Assembly: GCA_009103225.1 (NCBI GenBank)
Contig: RHPI01002069.1
Span: 2,408,206-2,472,205, forward strand
DNA length: 64,000 nucleotides
Direction: 5' to 3'
From: Chlorokybus atmophyticus
Taxonomy: Eukaryota; Streptophyta; Chlorokybophyceae; Chlorokybales; Chlorokybaceae
Part shown: piece after piece, positions 1 through 13,570 of the stretch
Layout: the number at the start of each line of letters is the position of its first letter
How positions within the stretch are numbered: position 1 is the first letter of the stretch
Made by a program: the position numbers and the translations under genes
The notes under the pieces: generated by a model
Databases searched by the model: none
The model's input: only the letters and a program-made list of their open reading frames with translations
What the model was told of the DNA's origin: nothing

Positions 1-3000
1 AGCGAAGGCGCATCCGTGTCAACAGGTGCGACTGTCACCGACATTGTGGACAACAACGACGGCACTTACACCTTCCAGTTCGGTGCCGACATGACCTCCA
101 CATACAACGGCCTCACCTCCGTGCCCATCGCGTACCAACTCTCCGTGAAACTTGTTACATCCACCGCGGCGGGCAACGTACCACTCTCCAACTCACCCAT
201 CAGCTTCCGTGTGAAGGCTGCTGCAGCAGACCCGGCTCAGTGCTATGTGTTGGCTCTCACACCCTCACACACTGTCCCCGTCGGCAGCAGCACGCCCACA
301 GGACTTGAGACTCCTCTTTCTGTTGTTGTGATGGACGAGTTCGGCAACGCCAAGGGTCTTGATGTGTCCACCCTGCTCAACTTCCAGGCAACGGTCACCG
401 CTTCCGACCCCGTGTTCAGGAGGATGTTGTTGGACACGCCGACTGTGAGGGTGGAGCGAGCCAACGATGGCACATACAACGTGATCGTGGCCACCTCGCA
501 GACAGGCGCATACACGCTGGAACTCACCCTCAACGGAGAAAATGTTGGCTCTGGCTCAACAGACTTCCAGGTCCTTCCCGGGCCGTCCGCCATCAGCGAG
601 TACGCAGTCACAGCGGGTGAGGGCATCACAACAGATGCGACAGCTGGCCAGCCCGCGAGCATTACCATTCAACCTCGCGATGCCCTCGGCAACGAGAGGC
701 AGGATGCCGACAGTGCATATCTGAGCAGCATTGTGCCTAGCTTCAGCGTGCATATTGGGTCCTCCAACGCCTTCACCACCTTCACCGGCAGCCAGGCCGT
801 GAGCAGCATAAAGATTGTTCCCGGTCCTTCCGGCACGTATGTGGTGAACTACACGCCGATCAAGGCCGGCACCATCATCACATCCATCAGCATCAAGGGT
901 CTCGACATCGCCGACAGCCCCTTCAGCGGCACCGTGCTGGCGGCTGATGTGGTGCCCTCTGCGTGTGTGGCAAGCGGGTCCGGTATCTTTGGCGCCGTTA
1001 TTGATGTGGACACGCCCATTGTGCTTGACGCAAAGGACGCCCTCGGCAACGTTGTTGATGCCAGCGACCCTCTCTGCTCCAAGTTCACGCTCTCTTTCAC
1101 CGACCCCGCCATCACCGTCGACGAGGTGATCCCCATGCTTGGAAAGTGCCAAGCCTCATACACAGCCACCAATGCCGGCACGGCTGTGGGCACCATCAAG
1201 TATGATGGACAAGTCATTAGCAACGGGCAGTTCACGGCGCAGATCAAGTCTACGGCGGGTCCACCCGACGCGGGCCAGTCCATTGTCACGGGTTCGGCCA
1301 TCAACGGCCTCGCCATCGCAGGCCAGAGCGTGAGCGTGACCATCAGTCTGCGTGACGCGCAGGGTGTGGCTATCACCAGCAGCCAGGGCGCGAGCTTTGT
1401 GTCTGCCGACATCACCGACGAGAATGGCGATGAAGTGCAGGTCTCCGAGCAGGTTGTTGACAACGACGATGGCACGTACATGCTGACCTTCACTGCCGTT
1501 GAAACGGGCGAGTACACTGTGAAGCCCCTCGTTGACGGCGCCACCCTCGGCGGCACCGGCAAGTCCTTCACCACAACCATTGTGGCGGGCGTAACCACAA
1601 CCGCGCAGGTCTCAATCTCACCCGCCGGCAGCTCCGTCCCGGCCGGCTCACCCTTGACAATCACCATCACGCCTCTCGACAGCAACGGCAACGTGCAGGA
1701 CAGAGTGGTCAGCAACACCGACGTGTTCACCGTGTTGGTGTCATCTGTTGGTACGGGTCAGGTACAGCCAGTTGCACTGGCATGGAACGCCAGTGCATCC
1801 ACATACGACGACAAGACTACGTCCGGCTCTGTCACGCTCGCAGCGTTGGGACAGTACGTTGTGTCGGTCACGCTGCAGAACTCGGGGACCTCCGGTCATA
1901 TCCCGATTGGGTCTCCCCTGCCTTTCACAGTTGTTCCGGGCGGGGCCTTCGCTTCCAACACTGTCGTCGGTGGCTCGGGTCTCAACGCAGCCACCGCCGG
2001 CACGGCTTCAGGCTTCTGGGTTAAGCTCTACGACCAGGCCAACAACGCCATCACGAGTGCGGCAGAGTATCAAAAGACATTCGGCGCGGTGTCGGCCCAG
2101 TTCGTGAGCCTATCCAACTCGTCAAATGTGGTCCCGATCACCGTCGCCGTCGACAGCACAGGTCTCCGCTACACCATGTCGTACATCGCCACAATTGCCG
2201 ACGACTACAGCCTCCAGCTGTCCATCAACAACGTCATCGTGACGGTCTCCGGCTACCAGACCACGCAGGTCAGCGCCGGCGCGGTGTCCTCCGCGGCGTG
2301 CACGGCAGCCGGACCAGGCGTGTCGAGCAATGTTGTACTTCAAGCTGGCCAGGCCGCCACCTTCCAGATCACCGCCAACGACCAGTACGGCAACGCCAAC
2401 ACCCTCGGCGGCAGCAGCTTCGATGTTAAGGTTAAGGGTGTCGGCGCTACTGCCAACCAGTTTGCCCGAGGCTCCATTAGCTTCAACTCTGCTACGGGCG
2501 CGTATGATGCATCTTACGCAGTCACTGTTGCGGGTACGTACTCGGTTGAGGTCTCCCGCCTCGGCACACCCATCCAGGGCTCTCCCTTCCCGGGTCCCGG
2601 TCAGGCCGTGAACGTGCAAGCTGGCATCATCAACTTCGACAACAGCAAGCTCACCGGCAACGGCACGAAGGACTGCACCGCCGGCGACGACGTCGTGGTG
2701 CAAGTGCAGGCCTACGACCAGTACAAGAACATGAAGAACGACACAGCCGACAGCATCTTCTACCAAGTCTTCGTTGCTGGCGGCACCGCTGCAGAACAAC
2801 CTTCTGGCACTATGACCCCTCTTGGCAGCGGCCGCTACCAATTTGTGTCTGAGTGCCAGACTGCTGGCGTGTCCACCCGCATCGTGACCGTTAAGATTGG
2901 CACAGCCACAAAGACTTACACTCTCTCTACAAAGGCGGGCCCCGTGTCGGCCACGAAGTCTCGCCTTGCGGGTGACATTACCACACTTGGTGTTGGGATC

Positions 3001-6000
3001 ACCGGCTCGGCCACCATCACCGCTCTTGATGACTTTGGCAACCGCGTGACGGGCCGTGACAGCAGCTACAGGCTGCAACTCACGGGGCCGAAGAGTGTCA
3101 TTGCGCAGGAGACCAACAACGGCGACGGGACCATCTTGTACACGTACTCGACGACCAAGACCGGCGACTACAACATCGTGGCCACCGCCTTTGACACAGC
3201 AATCTACAACCGCACGCTCACGGTGTTCAGCAAGCAGCCTGATGCGAGCCAGTGCAAGGTCACCTTTGGCAGCGACAAGACGTTCTTTGTTGGCAATGCG
3301 GGCAGCGTGCTGGTTCAGCTGCGAGACACGTACAAGAACGTGATTGTGGACAACTCGTATGTGTCCACACTTCAGCTTCAGAATGCGCCCAAGAGCCTTG
3401 CCTTCTCGCCCACGATCCTCGCATACACATTGGCTTACGACGACACCAACCAACAATACAACATCACCTTCACCCCAACACTTCAAGGCAAGGTCAATGT
3501 TCTCTGGAGCATCACCGACGCGGCTTCTGGCATCCAGTACCCCGTTGTCACGGCCTCCGGCAAGACTTACAGCACGAATGTCGACCCTGCGAGTGGCAGT
3601 GGGCAGTCCTCAAGCGCAGTGGACACGCCGCAAGCGTCGGCAACGGGAGTTGTCTCACCCGCCAAGAGCGTGGTGCTCGGAGAGGAGAGTGAGGACGTCA
3701 CTGATGGCACCGTCTACGGCGCCGTCGCCGGTGAGCCTTTCACGTTCGTTGTTGAGCTGCGTGATGCATCCGGCAAGCTCATCACTACGGGAGGCGCTGC
3801 TTCCACCATCGAAGTCAACGTCGCAGGTGTGTTGCTTTACAACAGGTCGCACACTTTGTTCTTGTCTTGCTCCAAGCACACACTTACCATTACTGTTGTG
3901 TTGGCACAGGTTATGGTGACATTGATGGAGAAGACCTCAACAACGGCAGCTACGCCTACGAGTTCACCAGCAACGTCGCGCAGACCTACTACGCTGAGAT
4001 TGCCATCTCCGGTCAGAACCTGGGCTCCACAGGCCAGCTCAAGATCTTTGTGGAGTCCGCAGAAACAGACGCGGCCAAGTCACTGGTAAGCCACATGTAA
4101 AATACACTTACTTCTTTCTGTGCAATCAAACCATACACTTCTGACCCATGCTGTCATGTTTAGGTCATGCACCGTGACGGCCTCAAGCCCTTCGTCCCTG
4201 CACCCGTTGTTGCCGGCTCCCGCAACCAGTTCCTCATCAAGGCCATGGACAGCTATGGCAACAAGGCAACATACAACCCGTACTACGGTGGAGATGCTTT
4301 CGCTGTGAGCCTTCACGGTAAGATATCATGTGGATGTGTGTGTCCTTGTTGTGGCTGTGCTCGTTGTGATTGCATCACTGTTTTCGTGTTACCCAGCTTT
4401 CCACTGATGTTGTTGCAACTTCAGGACCTGTGGATGTGCTTGCTGCTGTGGCTGACAACGCTGACGGCACATACACTGTCACATACGCCGCAACAATTGC
4501 TGGCGAGTATGAATTCGACATCACCCTCGACAATGAGACAGTCAGCGACAACACATTCACACTCGAGGTGGTGGAGAGCAGCTTCACTGCCGCCACGAGC
4601 ACGATATCACCCACCTACGGCGCGCTCGCTGAGCTCAGCTCTGGTGTCCCCATCACCATTACCCTCACGCCTCGCGACCAGTACGGCAATGATTACACGC
4701 ACGGCGACGTGGATGTTGTAGCTACACTCACCCCCAACCAGGGCTCAGTTGTCACAACCGCCACCATCGCCGTCTCAGATGACGGCGAGTACCTCATCAC
4801 ATTCACACCCGGCAACATTGGCAGCCAGACCGTCACCATTACCGCGAACCTCGCTGCCGTGGGTGGCTCACCCTTCTCCACCAACGTCGTGGCGGGTCCC
4901 GTTGCAAAGTCCACATCATCGGTGGTTGTGTCTAAGCTGCCAATAGCCGAGCAGACGGCTCGTTTTACGGTCGTCGCGCGCGACATCAACGGCAACGTCA
5001 ACAACACCATCCCCGACGTCACCATTGATCCCGAGCCCGAAAGCATTGAGATCGCACAGTCTTGCTCCAATGGCGTGTGCTCCACCCTCGTGTCGTACGT
5101 GCCAATGGAGGCGGGCAACATCCTCATCGAGGTCACAGTGGACGACGAGGACATCGGGTCCAGCCCACTCCAACTGTCAGTCACACCCGCCGCAGCTCCC
5201 ATCATGGAATCCGCGAAGCTCTCAGAAAGCCTCTCTCTGCTTCTCATCACATTCGATGAGGCCACGAACCAACCCGGTGAGGCGTGTGGCGACGTGTTGT
5301 CCAGCGACACGCTCGACATCATCGGCGATGAGCCTGAGTGCTGGTGGGACGACGAGTCCACATACATTGTTGTGCTCGGGGAAGAGGCAACGGTCATGCC
5401 CGCGGGCACCATCGGCGCGAGCATTGTCTCACTCGCAGCGGGTGCGGTCCTCAACGCCAATGAGAACTCGTACGCCGCTGCCAACACTGTTCCCGTGCAG
5501 ATGCCCGACGTGCTCGACGCACCCGAAATCAGCATCTACTCTGCCGAAATCGTTGGCGCGTGCGATGATCTTGATGTGGCCATCGATATCAGCTCCTCTG
5601 GCGGTCGTGCGATGACTGTGTCATGGTTCATCCAAGGCACGGGTCCAAGCATGGGTGCTTTGACAGAGAAGCTCAACGAGCTCGATGTTGAGGAGACCGA
5701 AGTGTACTTCTTCGCCGATGAGATGGACCCCGGCGTGACGTACAACATCAGCATTGAAGCCACCAACTTCCTTGGACAGAGCTCAGAAGAGTGGTTCACC
5801 GTGACAAAGTCTCTCCACGCATCCGTACCCGTGGCTGTCATCTCATCATCCAGCACAGGCATGGAGGTGTCCGCCTCATCCGACGTGATCCTCGAGGGTG
5901 ATGTGATCCCGCCGTCCACGATGATCCTCGAGGACGGCGTGTGCGTGGACAGCGCTGATGAGTCAGACAACGAGGAGCCTGATCTTGTGGACTTGGACTT

Positions 6001-8786
6001 CCAGTGGGTTGTTGAGGATGGACCTCTATTGGACCTCTTCGACCTCTTCCCTGAGGAGTACGCCGCGACCATCAACACACCTTACCTCACCATCCCCGCG
6101 GGTCTGCTCCTCGCCGGCCAGGTGTACACATTCAGGTTCACCGTGTCCGAGGTGGACGACCCGACCGTGACCTCGACCGATACTATCGAGGTCACTGTCA
6201 TGACATCAGATCTGTTCTCCGTTGTGAAGTATGGTGACCGCGCCGTGCGTGCCTCCGATGACCTTGTGTTGGAGGGTGCATCCATCGACGTGGACAACTC
6301 ACCCTTCCAGTTCGAGTACTCATGGTCGATTAGTGCCGTGGATCCCAACGTGGTCATCCCCGATGATGCCATCTCCGCCATGTTCAACCCCGAAGACACC
6401 GAGTTTGGCGTGGGCGCCATTGTGACCATCCCGGCCAACACGCTCGAGGACGGCGAGTACATCATCACGCTCGAGACTACAAAGGAGCCGCTCACATCCA
6501 ACCGCATCGGCGTGGTTGGCCAAGCTAAGATCACAGTAAACTCCACGGGCGTGTTGCCCGTCGTGATCGAGCCGCCAAGCGAAGAGGACGTGACTTCACT
6601 CTCTGCAGCCAACGAGCTCTCTATCACCTGTAATGCGGACTCACCCGATGCGGATTACACATGGACAATGGCCACTGACTCAGGCCCACTCACACCCATG
6701 TCCAAGTACACACTCAACGAGACCCTCTCCACACTTGTGGTCATGCCTGGCACGCTGCCAAAGGGTCAGAATGTGAAGTTCACGTGCGCGGCGGATGACG
6801 TGGACGACAACACCGGCAAGTCCTCCATCACGTTGTACGTGAATGGTAACCCGAGCGGGTGCAAGTTGAATGTGACAACAACCAACGCCACTTTGACGGG
6901 GCCGTACACGGCGGGCAAGGACCAGTTCTCGGTCACCGTGAGCAACTGCGCGGCCTCGCTGAAGGGCGGGAAGGGCTCTCTCATCTACGAGTACAGGTAC
7001 ACTGTGGACGACGGGCCCGAGCAGCTGCTGTCTCCCTTCACGATGAACAACCGCTACGTGTCCACGCTGCCCGCGGGCAACATTTCCATCGTCGTGTATG
7101 TGAAGGATCCCAACCCACCTGCCAGCAGCACCAACGGTCTTCCCGAGGGCCTGCGCCTGGATTCCAACGGCATTATCGTGTCCACGCCACCTAACACGCA
7201 GTCCGGCAACAGGCGCTTGTTGTCCGCTGTGGGTGATGAGGCCACATCACTTAAGACAGCCAACTTTGACACGTACGTGCAGGCCAAAAGCACAGCTCAG
7301 GCGCTGCAGTACGCACAAATCTGGGGCTCCATCTATGCGGGAAGCTCGAGTGCAACATGTGGGTCGGGTGATGCCCAACTCACCAACCTCAAGGCGGCCA
7401 TCCTTGCCAACATCACCACGCTGGGTGCATCTACAGTGTACAACAACGAGCTTGCCATGATCGAGGTGTGCGCCGTGAGCAGCATCTTAAACAACCCCGC
7501 GGAGATCAACAGCGCGGCGGCCAACGCGGCCTATGCCATCGTGAACGGGAAGCTGCGTAGGTTGGCCACACCCAACGACACGCTGTCTGCTCCTGCCACA
7601 CCCGGCGCGGACAGCCCATACGCGTGTTACGCAAGTGCTCTCAGCGCCTTCATCAACATCGCCGGCAAGCACTGCGGCAACGCCACCGTGGACGCGTCGT
7701 TCGTGAGCGGCGTGGCCAACATGCAGCGCACGCTCGCGGCCGTGATGGTGCAGGACGACCTCGCCGGCTCGGGTCGCGTGAGGTCCTTTGTGCGCTCCAG
7801 CATCGCAATGACCACGCAGAAGACCAACGCCGGCAACCTCGCCGGCAACGCCCAATCCGTTGCCTTCACCGGCCACACCGATACAGGCGTGTCCGGCGTG
7901 GTCACGTTGGTTGTGACCAACTCTGCTGTCAACACACTCGACGCGAGCGTGTCTCAGGGCCTCACAGGTGAGGTCGCCGGCGTGTTCGTGACCCAAAGTG
8001 GCAACGCCGTGTCCGCCTCGGGCACGATCACCTTCACGAGCGTGCCCACACCACCCGCGGGCAAGCTCTACACCGTGCAGATGATCTCCAGCTCAAGCAA
8101 CGCCTTTATTGCAAACGCCGTGTCCAATGTCAACTACGCCAACAGCGCCGCAACCGCGCAGACCAACCAGGTGAACGGCTACTTTGCGTTGTACTACATT
8201 GATGCGGCCTCGCCTCCCCCGCCAACGGGCACAACCCCGGGTACGCCCCCAACCACGGGCACACCCAAAAACGCACCACCTCCTGGAGGCGCACGTGCTC
8301 CACCCCCACCTGCACGCAGCGCTGGAAAGACTACCAGCAAGTCCGTCAACGCTGGAGTCATCGCTGGTGAGTTGATATTTATTGTAACAGTACAGAGTGT
8401 TGTACCATTGCACACAGGACATGCGTGAAGAAGACACATACACGTTTGCACACATGCAGCTCCTGTAGTGGCACAACCACTCTTCATGTATGCACACATC
8501 TCTGACCTGCTTTACACACGCAGGTCCCGTTGTGGGAGGTATCGCTGTTCTTGCCCTGGCTGCACTCTTCTTGCTGTGGAGGCGTAGGAGGCAGCGCCAG
8601 GGCATTGGTTTCCAGAACGCCGGACACGTGCCTCTGGTGGCCACGCTCAACCAGCCACTGATGGTGCAGGGAGATGCCCAGCAGCCCATGATGATGGGTG
8701 CTTCAGCGGACCCCAACACAATGAACCCCAACGTGAGGCAGTCAGCCAACCTGTCCCCGCCACCACCTCCTCCCACAGGATACTAG
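1..8786 (+). CDS. Giant type I membrane protein with filamin-type Ig repeats and an REJ/PKD-like region (5' partial)
   Basis: The frame is open from base 1, so the start lies upstream. Exons: 1-3826, 3910-4085, 4164-4317, 4425-8366, 8524-8786; all junctions are GT-AG and in phase, giving about 2,790 visible residues. The first ~1,640 residues are tandem beta-sandwich repeats with the filamin/Ig signature (DGTY, then AG.Y, then SPF, with RDA/DQYGN turns); about 12-15 repeats can be seen. From about base 5190 the sequence changes to an acidic REJ/PKD-like region, followed by a helical part after an RRLL motif near base 7210. A proline-rich stalk (8210-8330) precedes one TM helix encoded across the last intron and an RRRRQRQ stop-transfer. 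The cytoplasmic tail of about 65 residues ends in a run of six prolines. Topology suggests a surface adhesin or receptor; no ion-channel domain follows. The family is inferred from repeat pattern. A TGTAA motif lies at 8834. Confidence 0.8.
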
Positions 8787-9067
8787 AAGGAGAGCGTGAA
8801 GAAGCACATGCCTAGAATTTACTAGTGCGATAGTGTAATACTAGCAGTTCAGAAGTTGACATGTTTTTCCTTGCCAACTTGGAGATAGCGGGTTTGTGCC
8901 ACACGCGGCCGCGCCGTGTGCACAACCTAGACATAAGCATATACCTAGTCGTAGTGATAATATTCAATAGCTTTCATCAGCATCCGGTCTATCTGTTACA
9001 GATGTTGCCAGGCTCTCAACCTTGTGTCTTGCTTTGTCACTCTGACTGCAACTCCATTTACACGACG

Positions 9068-9131
<64 letters not shown>

Positions 9132-10672
9132 CCACAGCATGCAGCACGCTGCGTGCTGCGTACCGCCTCGTAGTCGATTTGCTTGTCACAACTCTCCAAA
9201 CAACGATGATGCTTTGAGGGGGTTAACATTATGCACACCCAGCATTGACATACCAACGTCACAGTCACCAATTGATTTTGTCGCGGGTAAGCAAGGCCAC
9301 ACGTTTTCAACAAGATTGTGCAGCAATGAGTTACTTTAATGGACTTCAACATTGCATGCAAGCCACCGCCGGTGGTAGCACTGCTGTGTGTAGCATGTGC
9401 GCTGAAATGCAACCGATATGTGTGTGAGCGCTTGCAGTAACGATTGTAGTGTAGGCATGTAAACGGAAAGCCTGGAGACCTCAAGTATAAGTGAGTGACT
9501 GTCACGCTAATTCGTATCTTGCAAACCTTGTCTAAAACATCATGTGTGAAACATAACAGGGTGGGCTAGTTGTACCGGACGTGTTTATTATACTTACATA
9601 ACATCAACTTGCACATGAAATGTTTCAAGCATATGCATACGTGTATAGTAAATAATGTGACGCTCATTACAAGCAATTCCTAGCTTTACTTCACGCATAT
9701 AGCTTTTAGACCGACCCTTGTCACCCCTCCCCCCCCACGCGTTCCCTTTGAGACAAGCATTGACAAGCCAAAACCACCGGTTTTTGCAATGTTGCCTATG
9801 ACCATTTTTGCTCACACAAAGCGCATGCGATGATGATACGCACTTGCAATTCAAATGAACCCAATTGTTTGACGAATGACGGTGTATTGAGTTGGGATGG
9901 CAGTGTCATGATAAATGCGATAACATTGTAACGAAAATAGCAATTCTGTTGCCAATCATGTGATCAACAAGCCAATTTCAGCGTTGTATATGCATCGTGT
10001 ATGTTAATTGCAACATGAATCTAATAATCAACATTGATCATACAGACCAACTATTGCTGTGAAAACAAAGTTACTTTATTGCATATGAAATTCATATGCA
10101 AGTATATAATGTATACACGTATATACACATGCAATTTTCTTACTCAATCAACGCGCACGTCTTACGATTGGTATATACAATTACCATACGGTGGCCCAGA
10201 CTGTGTCATGTTGGGCCACCAGTTGGTTTGCCAAGGCACTGCCAACACGCCGGGCGCTCACTTGGTGAGCTTATATAACGTGACCTGCTAAGCGTACATG
10301 TACATGATTTCGCAACTCAAGTTGGTCGACACTAGACCAGCGAGTGCCAGCTGTCACCCCGCCATTGCTCGCCAGCCTGCCAGCTGTACCCCGGCGGGGC
10401 GGCGGCAAGCCCATCGCGCCGTGTCTCCTCGTCGTGGCCGCCGCCGCCGTGGAGGCTACCTTGCTAGGCCATGCTGGTTCGAGGGTAGATGGTGCGGCGA
10501 TGGTGGTGAGGCAGGCAGAAGCAGCACAACTTGATTGCGTGAGGGTTGGTGCTTTGTGGCCCGCCGGCAGGAGTTGAGCATACATATCGACACATACACA
10601 TACACGCTCACATACATACGTACATACTTACACACGCATACACACAAACAGAGTAGCTGAAGTAGGGGCGCA
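8787..10672. other. Intergenic stretch, no gene seen
   Basis: This is the 3' flank of the giant membrane protein and upstream region of the VTT gene. It is AT-rich apart from a long CT microsatellite. A GC-rich block at 10330-10580 has open frames on both strands but no convincing protein. It may be the 5' UTR of the VTT gene, because an in-frame TGA at 10658 closes the frame just upstream of that gene's ATG. Confidence 0.5.
9071..9128. repeat. (CT)29 microsatellite
   Basis: A perfect run of CT dinucleotides lies in the intergenic region. Confidence 0.97.
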
Positions 10673-12174
10673 ATGTGGCTGCCTTGGGGCTTTATGCTGG
10701 TCTACACTGTGTTGCTGGTGTGCTGCTTCCCCGTGGCCTTCCTACTTGAACCATTGGCCGGCGCCCACTACGACCTCGTCCGGGGCACCGTCGCCGCTGC
10801 CGTCGCCAAAGCCCTCGGCGCCTCCATAGCATTCTACTTCGGCAGGTAACAAAACGCCCATGCGTTTGCAAGCACACCGCGTGTGAATGCCATGCCTGAA
10901 CACAGCAGAATGTAAGCTTGCAAGCTCGCGACTTTTTTCTTTTCAACACAAGCTTTTACTTTTTGTTTCTGACTTGTCTGTACATTGCAGTTTTGGCATT
11001 CTAGCATACTGCAACATTCGCATTGCAGTTGCACTACACTTGGATGATGTTGAAAGTTATCATCAGCTGTTCATTGCTGCAATTCAGCAACTACTGCTAT
11101 GTTCTGAGCTTGCGGACTCTTAGCATGAAGAAACCATAGCGCAGCGCTTCAACGCCGTGTGAGTCCATGTGTCCATCATAAAAATGAGAGCAACTGCTAA
11201 TTGTGTGTGAGATATGGGCAGGTCAGTGTGAGTGAAGGTATTTGACATGTGGTTTGTAGTGTAGCATACTTTACAATCATGTGTGTTGAACTATACACAC
11301 AGGTCACTGTTCAAGGAGACTGTGGGGACCAGGATATGCCGGAGCAGGCGCTACAGGGTGATGCAGGGTGGAGCTTCAGAATGGGGTTGGAAATACGCGC
11401 TGCTCGTGCGGTTGACCCGTCACCGCGCATTCATTAACAGCTACGGGTTGGCCGTGTCTACCATCGCATTCCCCGCATACATCATCCCGACCATGTTGGC
11501 CGCCGCGCCGATGTCGTTCCACAACGTGATGTGGGGTTCACTGTACACGCACTTGCGGGAGAAGGAGTATGCACGTGATGCGCGAGGGTTTGGGATGTTT
11601 GTGGCTATGTTGGCGGCTGTCACGTTTGTCATGTATATGGTACGTTTCCATGCACGCCGGTTGGAGATGAAACTCGCCAGCTACTTGCGCGCGGATGCAC
11701 AGACCGCTTCTGAAGAGCGTGAGGTATGCTGAGTTTGTGTTTAGTGATACCTGTTGCATGCATGCATGGTGTTACTTGTACCAGACCAGGCTGTATGCAT
11801 GTATGTGAGGTTTACTGTTTACATGGTTATCACGTATGATGGTGTGTGAGTGACCAAGATTACACACAATTACGCATCCCAGCATTTTACAGCACCATGC
11901 ATGCATGATTGCAAAGCTTTGTAGGCATGTGCACACTGTTGGCAGCTTTTCCGGACAACACAACACCAATGAAACACATGTTGTGTTGCAGGTGCCAAGC
12001 GACTCGCATGTGAGCGACACGACGGAGGATTCGGAGGCACATGCATCGCAGCTGAGGCAGACTACTGCTTCTGAAGTGCTGCAAGAGGGTTTGAGCCAGC
12101 CCACGCCTTCCACTATGAACACGCGAAAAAGAGTGGCAATGACGCAGCTGGAGGTATCCCCAATACGAGCGTAG
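10673..12174 (+). CDS. VTT (SNARE-associated/TVP38-DedA type) membrane protein
   Basis: Exons 10673-10845, 11303-11723 and 11992-12174 close in phase and give 258 aa. The start is the first ATG after an in-frame TGA at 10658. The N-terminal hydrophobic segment is followed by a G....F..GR motif (GASIAFYFGR), then WKYALLVRLTRH, then a proline-rich re-entrant hydrophobic segment. This order is typical of the VTT core of TVP38/TMEM64/TMEM41 proteins, many of which are lipid scramblases or Golgi/ER trafficking factors. A last TM helix is followed by a basic stretch and a Ser/Thr/Glu-rich cytoplasmic tail. The 457-base first intron is the longest. The protein is shorter than many relatives at the N-terminus, so a missed upstream coding exon is possible. 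Exact function and compartment are not shown by the sequence. Confidence 0.7.
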
Positions 12175-12409
12175 TAATATAGTGAAATTAGTGCTGTGGC
12201 ATGGTTGGTAACAATATATCATGGATGTCGCTAACCCCTTGTGTTCAAACTCTGCCTGTTGGTGTGATTGTGTGTGCTCATGTCATCTGCTAGTGTACAA
12301 AAGATGGAGTGCTGATAAGACCTGTGCAAGCGAACCTTGGGTTGTTACCATGTATACATACACAATTGCCAGGGTGGGACAATCAGCTATATGCAGCCTA
12401 GCTTGTTGG

Positions 12410-12451
12410 CTGTACACCTTGTTGGATTAGCTGTACACCTTGTTGGATTAG
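12410..12451. repeat. Perfect 21-base tandem duplication
   Basis: Two adjacent identical 21-base units lie between the 3' ends of the convergent VTT and CTR genes. Confidence 0.9.
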
Positions 12452-12706
12452 CACAACCAGTGTATTTGTCATCATAACCACATGCCAATCTGCACACGAA
12501 ACAGCAGCCCACGCCTCATTGCGCCTGTGGTTAGCATGACGCAGAGGTTGAGTGCATACCAAGTAGCTTGCGCAAGCTCTTTATGTGAAGCTTTTTACCT
12601 ACAGCCAACATGCTCAGATGTGCGGCAACACTGCTAGTATCATTATACAAGTCACAAGTTGACCACTACAGCACAAACTTCAATCTATACGCAGACAAGG
12701 CCTGTG

Positions 12707-13484
12707 TCAGCTGACACAACATTGGTCGGCGAGGGCCGGATCGGAGGGGCTGCGCATGTGGCCGGAAAGGAAGTACCCCACCGCGAGGCCGAGCACCACC
12801 GAAAGGAGCAGGTACGCGTTGAAAGTCATCACTACCAGCATTATGAGGTAACTGAACAACACATTGATGGCGTACAAAATTGTGATCACCGCACGCTTGG
12901 CGCTTGGCGACTGCGGGAGCTTCCGCCTGCATAAGGTAGTGAGTAAGTACTCTTTCATGTAAAGAGTGATTAGTGTATGTACAGTGTAACACACATGCTG
13001 TGTTTCAAGTTCACCCATGTACTCGTACCAGCAAACGTGAAACACCAACTACATGCACAGATACACCATGATATTGTGCACTTTTCAACTGCTCGCCTGT
13101 GCACGCTTATCTAAGCATCAGTCACACTGTGTTGTTTACTCACGTGTTAGTGTTTACTCTCTCTCTCTCTCTCTCTCTCTCGTGTAAGAAGAAGAAGAAG
13201 TAGCTGACATAAGCTAAATTAATGAACGAAACTTACGCTGTGACGATGAAGCCCTGCGCCTCGTCGTCATCGGGGGAGGCGACGGGGGAGGCGGCGGCGT
13301 TGGCGGGGAGGGCAGCGTAGCGGGTGCGGAGGGTGACGAGGTACTCGTGGAGGACGCAGAAGAGAGCGACGATGAGGCAGGCCGGCAGGAACTGCTGCCA
13401 CGTGGACGTGCACCAAGACTCGAACAGGATCGTCGCCTTCGGGGAGGCATAGAAGGACATCTGCATCATTATCATACCCCCCAT
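12707..13484 (-). CDS. CTR: CTR-type high-affinity copper transporter
   Basis: Two exons (13484-13237 and 12926-12707; 310-base GT-AG intron) give 155 aa, the usual CTR/COPT size. The short N-terminus is Met-rich (MGGMIMMQMSF), as expected for copper capture. TM1 follows (QQFLPACLIVALFCVLHEYL), then a cytosolic loop of about 50 residues. TM2 carries the diagnostic MxxxM (MLVVM, with TFN after it) and TM3 carries GxxxG (GLAVG). In known CTRs three subunits form a Cu(I) pore lined by these methionines. An in-frame TGA lies just upstream of the ATG, which sets the start. The tail ends in a CC pair (QCCVS), similar to the metal-binding tails of the family. Whether it acts at the plasma membrane, a vacuole or the plastid cannot be told. 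The promoter side holds a dense GTAC cluster. Confidence 0.9.
13157..13200. repeat. CT and AAG microsatellites in the CTR intron
   Basis: About 12 CT units are followed within a few bases by five AAG units, inside the single intron of the CTR gene. Confidence 0.9.
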
Positions 13485-13570
13485 TTTTGTTATCGTCGAA
13501 GTCGTCGCTCACGGCGTTATTGCCATCACCGCGGCCACCGCCGCCGCCGGCAACGGCCTGCCGCAGGGCC

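Noticed and set aside
2122-3486. 454-codon minus-strand frame inside the giant membrane protein
   Set aside because: It is a shadow frame of the GC-rich repeats. The plus-strand frame has clear domains, splice sites and continuity.
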